NCBI RefSeq assembly: GCF_011299595.1
Contig: NZ_CP049867.1
Coordinates: 3,534,001-3,598,000, forward strand
Direction of reading: 5' to 3'
DNA length: 64,000 nt
From: Nocardioides sp. HDW12B
Lineage (GTDB): Bacteria > Actinomycetota > Actinomycetes > Propionibacteriales > Nocardioidaceae
This document shows positions 17,666 through 26,165 of this stretch, in pieces. A model generated the notes under the pieces. The model was not told where the DNA came from and made no database searches. It saw only the letters and a program-made list of their open reading frames with translations. A program made the position numbers and the translations under genes. How positions within the stretch are numbered: position 1 is the first letter of the stretch; the number at the start of each line of letters is the position of its first letter.

Positions 17666-18163
17666 ATGCCCGCCGCGACCGACCCGCAGGTGCGCCTGCG
17701 CCCGCTCACCGCCGCCGACCACGACGACGTGCTGGCCCTCAACGCCCAGGAGGTCCACCTCCTCGCCCCCATGGACGAGGCGCGCATGGCCGAGCTGCAC
17801 GGGTGGGCGCACCGCTTCGACGTCATCGAGGTCGACGGCGCGTTCGGCGGCTTCGTCATCGTGATCGAGTCGGGCACGACGTACGACGGCGACCACTACG
17901 CGTTCTTCACGCAGACCTACGAGGAGTTCCTCTACCTCGACCGGGTGGTGCTGGCCGGCCCCGCGCGGGGCCGGGGCGTCGGGCACGCGGTGTACGACGA
18001 GCTCGAGGCAGAGGCCGGCCGCCTCGGCCGGATGACCCTCGAGGTCAACGTCGACCCGCCGAACCCGCCGTCGCTGGCCTTCCACGCCCGCCGCGGCTAC
18101 GTCGAGGTGGGGCGCAGCGGTCCCGCCGACCATGTGGTGAGTCTCATGGCGAAGGAGCTGTGA
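17666..18163 (+). CDS. GNAT-family N-acetyltransferase
   Basis: 165 residues. The acetyl-CoA pyrophosphate loop is visible as AGPARGRGVGHAVYDEL, preceded by the strand EFLYLDRVVL, and the C-terminal motif B by NPPSLAFHARRGYVEVGR. RLRPLTAADHDDVLALN at the N-terminus is the common GNAT opening. The acceptor cannot be predicted; small-molecule amines and ribosomal-protein N-termini are both possible. The ATG at 17666 follows CAGGCT by 6 nt, so it may also be leaderless. It ends 40 bases before the carboxyltransferase gene. Confidence 0.88.
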   Translation: MPAATDPQVRLRPLTAADHDDVLALNAQEVHLLAPMDEARMAELHGWAHRFDVIEVDGAFGGFVIVIESGTTYDGDHYAFFTQTYEEFLYLDRVVLAGPARGRGVGHAVYDELEAEAGRLGRMTLEVNVDPPNPPSLAFHARRGYVEVGRSGPADHVVSLMAKEL

Positions 18164-18203
18164 TCGGGGTTGACCCCCGCGCGGGGTGCGTGAGGATGAA
18201 GCG

Positions 18204-19676
18204 GTGCCCCGCCGCGAACGCCTCGACTCCGCCCAGCTGATCGACCTCGTCCTCGACGAGGACTCCTGGGAGTCGTGGGACACCGCGCCCGAGCGGGACG
18301 CGATCAGCGACGACTACGCGGCCGCCCTGGCCGCTGCCGCGGAGAAGAGCGGGGTCGACGAGTCGGTCGTCACCGGTGCCGCGCGGCTGCGCGGACGGCG
18401 CATCGCGGTGGTGGCGGGCGAGTTCCGCTTCCTGGCCGGGTCGATCGGCGTCGCCTCGGCCCGCCGGATCGTCGCCGCCGTACGCCGTGCGACCGCGCTC
18501 GGTCTGCCGCTCGTCGCCGCACCCGTGTCGGGCGGCACCCGGATGCAGGAGGGCACCCCGGCCTTCGTGTGGATGGCGCAGATCTCGGCCGCCGTCGCGG
18601 CCCACAAGGCGGCCGGCCTGCCCTACCTGGTCTACCTGCGCCACCCCACGACCGGCGGCGTCATGGCGTCGTGGGGGTCGCTGGGCCACGTGACCGTCGC
18701 CGAGCCGGAGGCGCTTGTCGGCTTCCTCGGCCCCCGGGTCTACGAGGCGTTGTACGGCGAGACGTTCCCCGAGGGCGTCCAGACCTCGGAGAACCTCTAC
18801 GCCCACGGCCTCATCGACGCCGTCGTCGAGCCCGAGGAGATCGGCGACATCCTCGACCGGGCGCTCGCGATCCTGCTGGCTCCCGGCGACCCGGTGGTGC
18901 CGGTCGCTCCGCTGCCGCCCGTGAGCGACGTCGACACGTGGGACTCGATCACCCGGTCGCGGCGCAAGGACCGCCCCGGCGTGCGCCGCCTGCTGAAGTA
19001 CGCCGCCAGCGACGTCGTCCCGCTCAACGGCACCGGCCAGGGCGAGCACGACCCCGGGCTGATGCTGGCGCTGGCGCGCTTCGGCGAGACGCCGTGCGTG
19101 GTGCTGGCCCAGGACCGCCGCGGGCAGACCGAGCTGCGCCCCCTCGGCCCGGCGGCGCTGCGCGAGGCGCGGCGCGGCATGCGGCTGGCCGAGGAGCTGC
19201 GGATGCCGCTGCTCACGATCATCGACACCCCGGGCGCGGCCCTGTCGGTCGAGGCCGAGGAGGGCGGGTTGGCCGGTGAGATCGCCCGGTGCCTGGCCGA
19301 CCTGGTGACCCTGCGCGCCCCGACCCTGTCGCTCATGCTCGGCCAGGGCACCGGCGGCGGCGCGCTCGCGCTGCTGCCCGCCGACCGGGTCGTGGCGGCC
19401 CAGCACGCCTGGCTCTCCCCGCTGCCGCCGGAGGGCGCGAGCGCGATCGTGCACCGCGACACCTCGCACGCCCCCGACCTGGCCCGCGCGCAGCGCGTGC
19501 GCTCGCTCGACCTGCGCGCCGACGGCATCGTCGACGTCATCGTGCCCGAGCTGCCGGACGCCGCCGACGAGCCCGAGGCCTTCTGCCAGCGGGTCGGCGC
19601 CGTCCTGCGGCACGAGCTGTCGTGGCTGCGACGCCAGGACGTCAACGGCCTCGTCGCCAGCCGCACGGCCGGCTGA
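18204..19676 (+). CDS. Acyl-CoA carboxylase carboxyltransferase, fused beta/alpha (AccD3-like)
   Basis: 490 residues with both halves of a carboxyltransferase in one chain: the N-terminal beta-like half (LVAAPVSGGTRMQEGTPAF, HPTTGGVMASWGSLGHVTVA) and the C-terminal alpha-like half (LLTIIDTPGAALSVEAEEGG, MLGQGTGGGALALLPADRV). Length and layout match mycobacterial AccD3 (Rv0904c). It would transfer carboxyl from carboxybiotin to acetyl- or another acyl-CoA; no biotin carboxylase subunit is nearby, so it must borrow one encoded elsewhere. An in-frame GTG at 18186 is possible, but GAGGAT placed six bases before the GTG at 18204 favours the shorter form. Confidence 0.88.
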   Translation: MPRRERLDSAQLIDLVLDEDSWESWDTAPERDAISDDYAAALAAAAEKSGVDESVVTGAARLRGRRIAVVAGEFRFLAGSIGVASARRIVAAVRRATALGLPLVAAPVSGGTRMQEGTPAFVWMAQISAAVAAHKAAGLPYLVYLRHPTTGGVMASWGSLGHVTVAEPEALVGFLGPRVYEALYGETFPEGVQTSENLYAHGLIDAVVEPEEIGDILDRALAILLAPGDPVVPVAPLPPVSDVDTWDSITRSRRKDRPGVRRLLKYAASDVVPLNGTGQGEHDPGLMLALARFGETPCVVLAQDRRGQTELRPLGPAALREARRGMRLAEELRMPLLTIIDTPGAALSVEAEEGGLAGEIARCLADLVTLRAPTLSLMLGQGTGGGALALLPADRVVAAQHAWLSPLPPEGASAIVHRDTSHAPDLARAQRVRSLDLRADGIVDVIVPELPDAADEPEAFCQRVGAVLRHELSWLRRQDVNGLVASRTAG

Positions 19677-19699
19677 GGCGCCCGGGGTCGCGGCTCGGC

Positions 19700-19705
19700 T
19701 ACTGT
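19700..19705 (+). promoter_or_regulatory. Candidate -10 of the gene at 19712
   Basis: TACTGT ends 6 nt before the ATG. Confidence 0.5.
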
Positions 19706-19711
19706 CCTCCG

Positions 19712-20056
19712 ATGGAGCTGGAGTCCGCACTCACCACCACCTCGGGCGCCGCCGTCGTCACCATCGTCGTCGGCGCGGCCATGACCGCCGCGCCCGGTCC
19801 GGTAGGCGCCCTGTGCGGCATCGACGACCGGCGCCTCGCTCGTCTCGTCGGGATCTCCGACGCCGTGTGCGCCACCGGATTGCTCGCCGGCCGGCCGCGG
19901 TGGCCCTGGGCGACCGCTCGAGCCGGTCTCAACCTCGTCCAGGCAGCGATCCTCGTGCGACGCGGCACAGCGGGCACCTTCGCCGCGATCGCGCTCGTCG
20001 GTCTGACCGTGGTCGACGGCGCCGCCGCCCGGGAGCTCCACCGCGCGGGGCGCTGA
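19712..20056 (+). CDS. Small predicted membrane protein
   Basis: 114 residues, not recognised by name. Hydrophobic stretches at about 12-30 (GAAVVTIVVGAAMTAAPGP) and near 85-105 (TFAAIALVGLTVVDGAA), with two weaker ones between, suggest three or four membrane segments. Similar short proteins are common beside actinobacterial housekeeping genes, but I can give no function. The TGA stop falls inside a hairpin shared with the convergent gene, and the upstream gap is only 35 bases, with a -10-like hexamer. Confidence 0.7.
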   Translation: MELESALTTTSGAAVVTIVVGAAMTAAPGPVGALCGIDDRRLARLVGISDAVCATGLLAGRPRWPWATARAGLNLVQAAILVRRGTAGTFAAIALVGLTVVDGAAARELHRAGR

Positions 20057-20082
20057 GTCGCCTCGACCGCGAGACTCAGCGC
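20050..20082. terminator. Bidirectional hairpin between convergent genes
   Basis: GCGCTGAGTC and GACTCAGCGC are perfect 10-bp arms with a 13-nt loop. The stop codons of both flanking genes lie within the arms. Confidence 0.65.
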
Positions 20083-21002
20083 ATGGTCGCGCTGGCGGCG
20101 AAGAAGCGGTGGTAGGAGTACTCCGGCTTCGCGTCGAGCGCGCTGACGAAGCTCGACCGCGGGAACCAGTTGTGGGAGAAGTAGACGTGGTCGATCTTGC
20201 GACGCTCGTACGGCGACTTCCGGTTCTGGTGGGTCCACCGGTTCTGGGTCCGGTCGGCCTCGTACATGATCCCGTTGCTGTGGTTGAGGTTCTTCATCGG
20301 CTCCTGCGACGGCTCGGTGTTGAAGTCGCCGGCGATGATGACGCCGTACCCCTGGGCGTTCCACGGCTCGATCTCGTCGCGCCGCATGCGGAAGGTCTTG
20401 GCGGTGCGCTGGTCGTTCGTGCCCGAGAGGTGGGTCGAGCACGCCACGACGAAGCGCGACAGCTTGTGGAAGCCCAGGCAGGTGAGGCCCTCGCCGGTCA
20501 CCTGCGCGGTCCCCAGGTCGAAGTCGTAGTTGTACGCCGTCGGGTTGTAGCCGCTCGGGACCGCGATCAGGTCCCCGTGGCCCTTCGGGGCACTCTCGGC
20601 GTAGTTCTTGTAGGCCGCACATCGTCTCTGGGACTTCGTCGGGCGCCAGGAGACCGTGTAGCCGACCGCCTCGAGCTTCGGCTTCAGGTAGGTGAACTGC
20701 GACTGGCAGACCTCCTGCAGCGCGATGACGTCGGGCCGGTGCCCGGCATCGATGGCGTTGGTGACCGGGCGGACCGCCCGGGGACGCCCACCGTTGTTGA
20801 TGTCCCGGGGGTTGTTCTCGTTGGTGCCGGCACCGGTGATGTTGTAGCTCCACACGTCCATGCCGCCGGTGCCCGGCGCACGCTGGGCCGAGCCGCTCCC
20901 GGTCGGCTCGGCCTGCTCGGCCTGCGCCGCCTGCTGGGCGGGGACGAACAACGTCGTGGCGAGCGCCAGCACGCCTGCCGAGAGCCACATCCTGCGCACC
21001 AC
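20076..21002 (-). CDS. Secreted endonuclease/exonuclease/phosphatase-fold protein
   Basis: 308 residues with a signal peptide (basic MVRRMW, hydrophobic core to about 25, Ala-rich cleavage region). The mature part has the DNase I-like fold motifs in order: MDVWSYNITG, RPDVIALQEVC (catalytic Glu), VACSTHLSG, IIAGDFNTEPS (Asp/Asn) and RRKIDHVYFS with the Asp-His pair at the end. The family includes nucleases, sphingomyelinases and phosphoesterases; nothing here picks one, though four or more cysteines fit an exported protein. Start GTG at 21002 has GGAG five bases upstream; a second GTG and an ATG follow within 12 bases. Confidence 0.88.
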   Translation of the reverse strand: MVRRMWLSAGVLALATTLFVPAQQAAQAEQAEPTGSGSAQRAPGTGGMDVWSYNITGAGTNENNPRDINNGGRPRAVRPVTNAIDAGHRPDVIALQEVCQSQFTYLKPKLEAVGYTVSWRPTKSQRRCAAYKNYAESAPKGHGDLIAVPSGYNPTAYNYDFDLGTAQVTGEGLTCLGFHKLSRFVVACSTHLSGTNDQRTAKTFRMRRDEIEPWNAQGYGVIIAGDFNTEPSQEPMKNLNHSNGIMYEADRTQNRWTHQNRKSPYERRKIDHVYFSHNWFPRSSFVSALDAKPEYSYHRFFAASATMR

Positions 21003-21141
21003 GGGGTCTCCTCGAAGAGTCGTCCCGGCACGCTGTCGTCCGGGGCCCGCGTCACCTTAGTCCCCTATCACCCGATTCAGCACCCCCGCCCGGTGGCGCC
21101 GCGCGCCCCGAGAAATCCGTCGAGAAAACTTTCGTGGACGA

Positions 21142-21168
21142 TGTCGAAGGCGGAGGATGCCGTTCGAC
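21142..21168 (+). promoter_or_regulatory. ECF42-type promoter
   Basis: TGTCGA at 21142-21147, a 17-bp spacer and CGAC at 21165-21168. These fit the ECF42 consensus I recall from Streptomyces work (TGTCGA at -35, CGA followed by T/C at -10). It lies about 57 bp before the DGPF gene that partners the ECF42 sigma factor. Confidence 0.75.
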
Positions 21169-21224
21169 GTAGGGGTGAGTCGGTCACCGATCAGCGGTGG
21201 CCCACCGATCTGAGGAGCACAGCG

Positions 21225-21602
21225 ATGCCACGGTTCATGGGTTTGGTGAAGATGGAAGAGGGCGGCGGCATGCCCCCGCAGGCGCTGTTCGAGGCCATGG
21301 ACGTCTACATCGGCGAGCAGGCGCAGAAGGGTCACTTCCTCGACGGAGGCGGGCTCTTCGGCACGGAGGACGCTGTGAACTTCGTGGTCCGTCAGGGTGA
21401 GACCACCCGCGTCGACGGTCCCTACGCCGAGGCCAAGGAGGTCGTCGGCGGCTGGTCGCTGCTGCAGTACGACAGCCTCGAGGAGGCCGTCGCCGCGCAG
21501 CAGGAGTTCGCCGAGCTCCACGCGAAGCACTGGCCCGAGTGCACCATGGTCGCCACGCTGCGGCAGATCTCCGAGGCGCCGCCCGAGCCCTCCGACGCCT
21601 GA
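21225..21602 (+). CDS. DGPF-domain (YCII-related) protein
   Basis: 125-residue ferredoxin-like alpha/beta protein of the YCII/DGPF family; the naming motif is VDGPYAEAKEVVGG, preceded by GGGLFGTEDAVNFVV. These proteins have no firm biochemical role but are the conserved genetic partners of ECF42 sigma factors, as here. ATG at 21225 with GAGGAG eight bases upstream. It is followed 45 bases later by the sigma-factor gene, which also has its own -10-like hexamer. The promoter upstream matches the expected ECF42 target, so the sigma factor probably turns this gene on. Confidence 0.9.
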   Translation: MPRFMGLVKMEEGGGMPPQALFEAMDVYIGEQAQKGHFLDGGGLFGTEDAVNFVVRQGETTRVDGPYAEAKEVVGGWSLLQYDSLEEAVAAQQEFAELHAKHWPECTMVATLRQISEAPPEPSDA

Positions 21603-21635
21603 CGGCGCTCCCTCAAGCGGTCGTGCGGCCGGCCC

Positions 21636-21641
21636 TAGGCT
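21636..21641 (+). promoter_or_regulatory. Candidate -10 of the ECF42 sigma gene
   Basis: TAGGCT ends 6 nt before the ATG at 21648, so the sigma gene may have a second, housekeeping promoter. Confidence 0.55.
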
Positions 21642-21647
21642 GGCCGC

Positions 21648-22931
21648 ATGGCCGGGACCACGGGTGAGGCGATCACGCTCACCTGGCGAGCGGAGTCCGC
21701 CCGACTGGTCGGCGCGCTGACCCGGATGACCCGCGACCTCGACCTCGCCGAGGACCTGGCCCAGGACGCGCTGGTGAGCGCGCTCGAGAGCTGGCCCGTC
21801 CGCGGCATCCCCGACAACCCCGGCGCGTGGCTGATGACGGCCGCCAGGCGCCGAGCCGTCGACGGCTTCCGCCGCGCCGAGAGCCTGCGCCGCAAGACCG
21901 CAGAGCTCGACCGCGACGTCCGCAGCGTCCGTGAGGAGGACGACGTGCCGGACCTCTCCTCCCAGGTGGACTTCATCGAGGACGACGTCCTCCGCCTGGT
22001 CTTCCTGTCCTGCCACCCGCTGCTGACCCCTGAGTCCCGGGCCGCGCTGACGCTCCGCCTGGTCGCCGGGTTGTCGACCGCGGAGATCGCACGCGGCTTC
22101 CTCGCCGGCGAGACCGCCGTGGGGCAACGGATCTCCCGGGCGAAGCGGACGCTGGCCGAGGCCCACGCGGACTTCGAGCTGCCCACCGGCGAGGAGCGCA
22201 CGGCACGGCTCGACGACGTGATGGCGGTGGTCTACCTGATCTTCAACGAGGGCTACACCGCCACCGCCGGCACCGACTGGATGCGGACCGACCTGACGGA
22301 CGAGGCCATCCGCCTGGCGCGGATGCTCGCCGACCTCGTGCCGGACGAGCCGGAGGTGCACGGGCTCCAGGCGCTGCTCGAGCTGCAGGCCTCGCGCACC
22401 GCAGCGCGCGTCGACGCCGCGGGACGGGCGGTGCTGCTCGACGACCAGGACCGCAGCCTCTGGGACGCGTTGCTGATCCGGCGCGGGCTCGCCGCCCTCG
22501 AGCGCGCGGAGCGGCTCGCTGCCCGGGGCAGGCCCGTCGGGCGCTACTCCCTGCAGGCGGCGATCGCCTCCCGGCACGCGCGCGCCGCGACGGCGGAGGA
22601 GACCGACTGGCGCGCCATCGCGCGGTTGTACGACGTGCTGGCCGAGGCCGCACCCGGGCCGGTCGTGGAGGTCAACCGCGCCGTCGCCCACGGCCGGGCG
22701 TACGACGCCGACGCCGGCCTCGCGGTCCTCGACCGCATCCCCGACCGCGCGTTCACCGGGTCCCACCTGCTGGCCAGCGTGCGTGGCGACCTGCTTGCGC
22801 GGGCCGGCCGGCACTCCGACGCAGCAGCGTCGTTCCGCGAGGCGGCGTCCCTCACGTCCAACGAGAGCGAGCGGTCGCTGCTGCTCGGCCGCGCCGAGGA
22901 CTCCGAGCGGTGGGCGGCGCGGGAGGGCTGA
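21648..22931 (+). CDS. ECF42-group RNA polymerase sigma factor
   Basis: 427 residues. Region 2 is at about 10-80 (LDLAEDLAQDALVSALESWP) and region 4 at about 125-165 (LRLVAGLSTAEIARGFL, then VGQRISRAKRTL). A long C-terminal TPR-like extension of over 200 residues (LIFNEGYTAT, then EVHGLQALLELQASR) defines group ECF42, which lacks a classical anti-sigma factor. The extension is thought to control activity. The adjacent DGPF gene and its matching promoter complete the usual module. The C-terminus ends a little abruptly, and the stop codon touches a truncated AHSA1 reading frame in the same frame, which suggests a deletion just downstream. Confidence 0.92.
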   Translation: MAGTTGEAITLTWRAESARLVGALTRMTRDLDLAEDLAQDALVSALESWPVRGIPDNPGAWLMTAARRRAVDGFRRAESLRRKTAELDRDVRSVREEDDVPDLSSQVDFIEDDVLRLVFLSCHPLLTPESRAALTLRLVAGLSTAEIARGFLAGETAVGQRISRAKRTLAEAHADFELPTGEERTARLDDVMAVVYLIFNEGYTATAGTDWMRTDLTDEAIRLARMLADLVPDEPEVHGLQALLELQASRTAARVDAAGRAVLLDDQDRSLWDALLIRRGLAALERAERLAARGRPVGRYSLQAAIASRHARAATAEETDWRAIARLYDVLAEAAPGPVVEVNRAVAHGRAYDADAGLAVLDRIPDRAFTGSHLLASVRGDLLARAGRHSDAAASFREAASLTSNESERSLLLGRAEDSERWAAREG

Positions 22932-23297
22932 CGTGGTGACCTCCGTCCGGGCGGCGAGTTCCGTGCCCGGTTCGTCACGACCGGGTGGGAGGGCACCGGT
23001 CGGGTCGAGACCTGCGACCCGCCGCACCACTGGCTCGTGCGTACGTGGGACGCCGAGGAGCCGGGCGAGCACACGATGCAGGTCACGCTCACCGCCGACG
23101 GCGACCAGACCGTCCTGGCCCTCGAGGAGCGCGGGATGCCGCTCGACCAGCTGGCCGCCTACGGAGCCGGTCTGCAGGTCCACGTCGAGGACCTCTCCGC
23201 GCACGTCCGCGGGGTCGAGCGCCGCGACACCCGCGAGCGCTGGAGCGAGCTCCTCCCCGGCTACGAGACGCTCGCCGCCGAGGTCGAGGACAGGTAG
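22932..23297 (+). pseudogene. 5'-truncated AHSA1/SRPBCC gene
   Basis: The frame directly after the sigma-factor stop reads GDLRPGGEFRARFVTTGWEG and on through RGMPLDQLAAYGAGLQVHVE to a TAG/TGA-type end at 23297: the C-terminal two thirds of an AHSA1-type START-fold protein. The first ~40-50 residues of the family, including the usual methionine and the first strand and helix, are absent, and the first possible start in frame is GTG at 23037, which would remove still more of the fold. The sequence is well kept otherwise (good codon use, no stops), so the loss is probably recent, or the fragment is expressed by coupling or readthrough. Confidence 0.7.
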
Positions 23298-23306
23298 GCG
23301 CTCGGC

Positions 23307-24668
23307 TCACCCCGCCGCAGCGCGGCGCACCGCCTCGACGCTGCGGGCGACGTCTGCGTCGGTCGTCGACCAGTTGCACACGGAGATGCGCAGCACGGCC
23401 CGGCCGTGCCAGAGCGATCCCGACATCCAGGTCGTGCCGTCGGCCAGCACCCGCCGTACGACGTCGCGGGTGCGACCGTCGCTGCCGAAGCTCGCGCAGA
23501 CCTGGGTGAACACGACGTCGTTGAGCACCTCCACACCCTCGAGCGCACCGACCTGCTCGGCGAAGGTCCGGGCGTGGGAGGCCAGGGTCTCGACCAGGTC
23601 GGCGACCCCGGACCGCCCGAGACTGCGCAGCACCGCCCAGACCGGCACGGCCCGGGAGCGGCGTGACAGCTCGGGCACCTTCTCGAACGGGTCCCCGGCG
23701 GCGTCCTGGATCAGGTAGTCGCCGTGCATGGTCATCGCCGAGCGCAGCGCCACCGCGTCCCGGACGATCGCGAGGCCGCAGTCGTAGGGCACGTTGAGGG
23801 TCTTGTGGGCGTCGGTGGCCCACGAGTCGGCCCGCTCGAGCCCCCGGGTCAGGTGCCGCAGCGACGGCGCCGCGGCGGCGAAGAGCCCGAAGGCGCCGTC
23901 GACGTGCACCCAGGCGCCGTGCTCGTGGGCCAGGGACACGGCCTCGTCAAACGGGTCGAACGCGCCCGAGTGGACGTTGCCCGCCTGGAGCACGACGACC
24001 GCCAGCCCGGACCGGTCGGCCAGGGCGTGCGCCAGCGCGTCGGGCCTGATCCGACCCTGCTCGTCGGACCCGACGGTCTCGGGGGTGCCCAGCCCGAGGT
24101 AGCGCAGCACCAGGTCGATGCTGTCGTGACGCTCCTCGCCCACCAGGACCCTCACGCGCGGTGCGCCGTGGAGCCCCTGCGACGCCTGGTCCCAGCCGGC
24201 TCGACGCAGCACCTCGTCACGGGCGGCGGCCAGGCAGGTGAAGTTGGCCATGGTGGCGCCGGTGGCGAACCCGACGGCCGCGCCCTCGGGCAGACCGAGC
24301 AGGTCGAGCAGCCAGGCAGCGGTGACCTCCTCGACCGCTGCGGCGGCGGGGGTCAGGGTGCGGAGCCCGGCGTTCTGGTCCCAGGCGCTGACCAGCCAGT
24401 CGGCGGCCAGCGCAGCCGGGTGGGTCCCACCGATGACCATGCCGTAGAACCGGCCCGACGGCATGGCGGTGAGACCCGGCTCGCTGGCACCCGCGAGCAG
24501 GTCGACGACGTCGACCGGGTCCGACGGCCCGACCGGCAGCTCGCGGCCGAGCGCGGCCGCCACCTCGTCGACGTCGGCGCGCGGTGCCACCGGGCGGTCG
24601 GCGAGCGACGCGAGCCACGCGACCGCGTGGGCGTGGGCCCGCTCCAGCGCAGCGTCCCGCTCCTCCAT
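23307..24668 (-). CDS. PLP-dependent group II (aromatic-amino-acid-type) decarboxylase
   Basis: 453 residues, fold type I. The PLP lysine is K289 in ATDAHKTLNVPYDCG; D257 in WVHVDGAFG binds the pyridine nitrogen, and H181 in EERHDS stacks on the ring. GFATGATMANFTCLAAARD is the phosphate-binding region. Family members decarboxylate aromatic L-amino acids, glutamate or 2,4-diaminobutyrate; some actinobacterial members are annotated only as aspartate-aminotransferase-family. The substrate is not decided by these motifs. It converges on the truncated AHSA1 gene with nine bases between ends, and is divergent from the SRPBCC gene across 46 bp. Confidence 0.88.
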   Translation of the reverse strand: MEERDAALERAHAHAVAWLASLADRPVAPRADVDEVAAALGRELPVGPSDPVDVVDLLAGASEPGLTAMPSGRFYGMVIGGTHPAALAADWLVSAWDQNAGLRTLTPAAAAVEEVTAAWLLDLLGLPEGAAVGFATGATMANFTCLAAARDEVLRRAGWDQASQGLHGAPRVRVLVGEERHDSIDLVLRYLGLGTPETVGSDEQGRIRPDALAHALADRSGLAVVVLQAGNVHSGAFDPFDEAVSLAHEHGAWVHVDGAFGLFAAAAPSLRHLTRGLERADSWATDAHKTLNVPYDCGLAIVRDAVALRSAMTMHGDYLIQDAAGDPFEKVPELSRRSRAVPVWAVLRSLGRSGVADLVETLASHARTFAEQVGALEGVEVLNDVVFTQVCASFGSDGRTRDVVRRVLADGTTWMSGSLWHGRAVLRISVCNWSTTDADVARSVEAVRRAAAG

Positions 24669-24702
24669 GTCGGTCAGTGTCCTCGCACGCGCGCGGTCTG
24701 GC

Positions 24703-24708
24703 TACGTT
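24703..24708 (+). promoter_or_regulatory. Candidate -10 of the SRPBCC gene
   Basis: TACGTT ends 6 nt before the ATG at 24715. Confidence 0.5.
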
Positions 24709-24714
24709 GTGGTC

Positions 24715-25116
24715 ATGGAATCCCGGACCAGGCACATCGACGTCCACATCACCCGGCCGATGAGCGAGGTCTACGTCTTCGCCGCCGACCCGCTGAACCT
24801 GCCCCGCTGGGCCTCCGGTCTCGCCGGGGCCACGGTCGAGCGTGACGGGGAGCAGTGGGTGACCGAGTCACCGATGGGGCGCGTGACCTTCGCCTTCGCT
24901 CCCCGCAACGAGCTCGGCGTCCTCGACCACGACGTCACGCTGCCGTCCGGCCAGGTGGTGCACAACCCGGTCCGGGTGATCCGCGACGGCGACGAGTGCG
25001 ACGTCGTCTTCACCCTGCGCCAGGCGCCGGGCACGTCCGACGAGGAGGTCGAGCGGGACGCCGCCACCGTGGCCGCGGACCTGACCACGCTGAAGGCCGT
25101 GGTCGAGGCGCTCTGA
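24715..25116 (+). CDS. SRPBCC (START-fold) family protein
   Basis: 133 residues of the polyketide cyclase/dehydrase-type START fold: the N-terminal strand RHIDVHITRPMSEVYVFAAD with the conserved NLPRWASGL helix start, then alternating strands and a long C-terminal helix (EVERDAATVAADLTTLKAVV). It probably binds a hydrophobic ligand in the central cavity; no catalytic residue can be named. Start ATG at 24715; the open frame upstream is antisense to the decarboxylase. Single gene, 37 bases before the convergent toroid-repeat gene. Confidence 0.85.
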   Translation: MESRTRHIDVHITRPMSEVYVFAADPLNLPRWASGLAGATVERDGEQWVTESPMGRVTFAFAPRNELGVLDHDVTLPSGQVVHNPVRVIRDGDECDVVFTLRQAPGTSDEEVERDAATVAADLTTLKAVVEAL

Positions 25117-25153
25117 GCCGACGCCGCCCTCACCCGCGGTCAGTCCGGCCGGC

Positions 25154-26158
25154 TCAGGCGCCGTCCGCCCAGGCGAGGACGCGCAGCGCGCGCAGGGTGT
25201 TCCAGCGGCTCGGCTCGCCGTCCTCCTCGAACGCGAACCACGTCTGCCCGCCGTGGGTCCGCTCCAGCAGCCAGCGTCCGTCCGGCTGCTGCTTGTCCCG
25301 CACGAGCCGTACGGCGTCCGCGGTGCGTGCGTCCGGCGGTCCGCCCGCCGCCCGCAGGTGGTCGAGACCGCGCAGCACGTCGTAGTGCCACCGCGGCGGC
25401 CAGGCGAACCGCAGCCACCCGTCGCTCACGACCTCCCCCGTGCTCCGACGGCGGAGCAGGTGCCGCTCGAGGAGGTACTCCTCGCCCCGTCGTCGCGCGT
25501 CGGCGACCGGAACGGCGCCGCCGGACCGCTCGTAGTCGAGCAGGCCCTCGACCACGCAGATCGTGGTGTGGAACGACGACACCGTCGAGCCGCGCTCGGT
25601 CTCGCAGTTCCAGCCGCCGTCGGCGAGCTGCTCGCCGAGCAGCCCGGTGACCAGGACGTCGACGTCGGCGCCGAACCACGACCCGATCGCGAGGGTCTGG
25701 CCGTTGATGCAGGGCTCCACCTCGCCGTCGAAAAACGCCTGGTCGTCGTGCTCCCAGCGGCCGTTCTCCGTCACCAGCGCGACGGTCTCCCGGGCCGCCG
25801 CGCTCCCCGGGTCGAGCCCGAGGTCGCGCAGCACCCGCAGCACCGGCAGGGTGGAGGTCCACGGCTGACCGTCGGAGAAGTCGGGCTCGATGCCTGCCTT
25901 CCAGTCGTCGACGACCTTCCGCGGGAAGCAGGCGCCGCCGGCCCAGAGGCCATCGGCATCGCGCAGGGCGAGCAGCCGGGCGCCCCACCCCTCCGTCTCG
26001 ACCCGGGCCCGCTCCGCGGCGACCTCGTCGGCGGACGCTGCCGTCAGGTCCCGCATCGTCTGCCAGCGGATCGCGGGGTCGCCGGCGAGGAGCCAGTCGA
26101 GGACCGCGGCGTCCGGCACGGTCGAGGCGGAGGCAGCGGGGTGGTCCGAGGTCGTCAT
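25154..26158 (-). CDS. Prenyltransferase/squalene-cyclase-like alpha-alpha toroid protein
   Basis: 334 residues. Repeated aromatic-glycine turns (DGLWAGG, ENGRWEHDD, DGGWNCE, DGRWLLERTH) spaced by about 50-70 residues are QW-like motifs of the alpha6 toroid shared by squalene cyclases and protein prenyltransferases. The DxDD acid motif of cyclases is not present in the expected place and the protein is half the length of a cyclase, so it is not a squalene cyclase. Many soluble actinobacterial proteins of this size exist without known function. Start ATG at 26158 with TAGCGT seven bases upstream. It follows the ldh gene on the same strand after 85 bases, with its own promoter. Confidence 0.8.
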   Translation of the reverse strand: MTTSDHPAASASTVPDAAVLDWLLAGDPAIRWQTMRDLTAASADEVAAERARVETEGWGARLLALRDADGLWAGGACFPRKVVDDWKAGIEPDFSDGQPWTSTLPVLRVLRDLGLDPGSAAARETVALVTENGRWEHDDQAFFDGEVEPCINGQTLAIGSWFGADVDVLVTGLLGEQLADGGWNCETERGSTVSSFHTTICVVEGLLDYERSGGAVPVADARRRGEEYLLERHLLRRRSTGEVVSDGWLRFAWPPRWHYDVLRGLDHLRAAGGPPDARTADAVRLVRDKQQPDGRWLLERTHGGQTWFAFEEDGEPSRWNTLRALRVLAWADGA

Positions 26159-26165
26159 GCCGGCC

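Noticed and set aside
18204-19676. Complete acetyl-CoA carboxylase operon
   Set aside because: No biotin carboxylase or biotin carrier gene lies nearby; only the carboxyltransferase is present.
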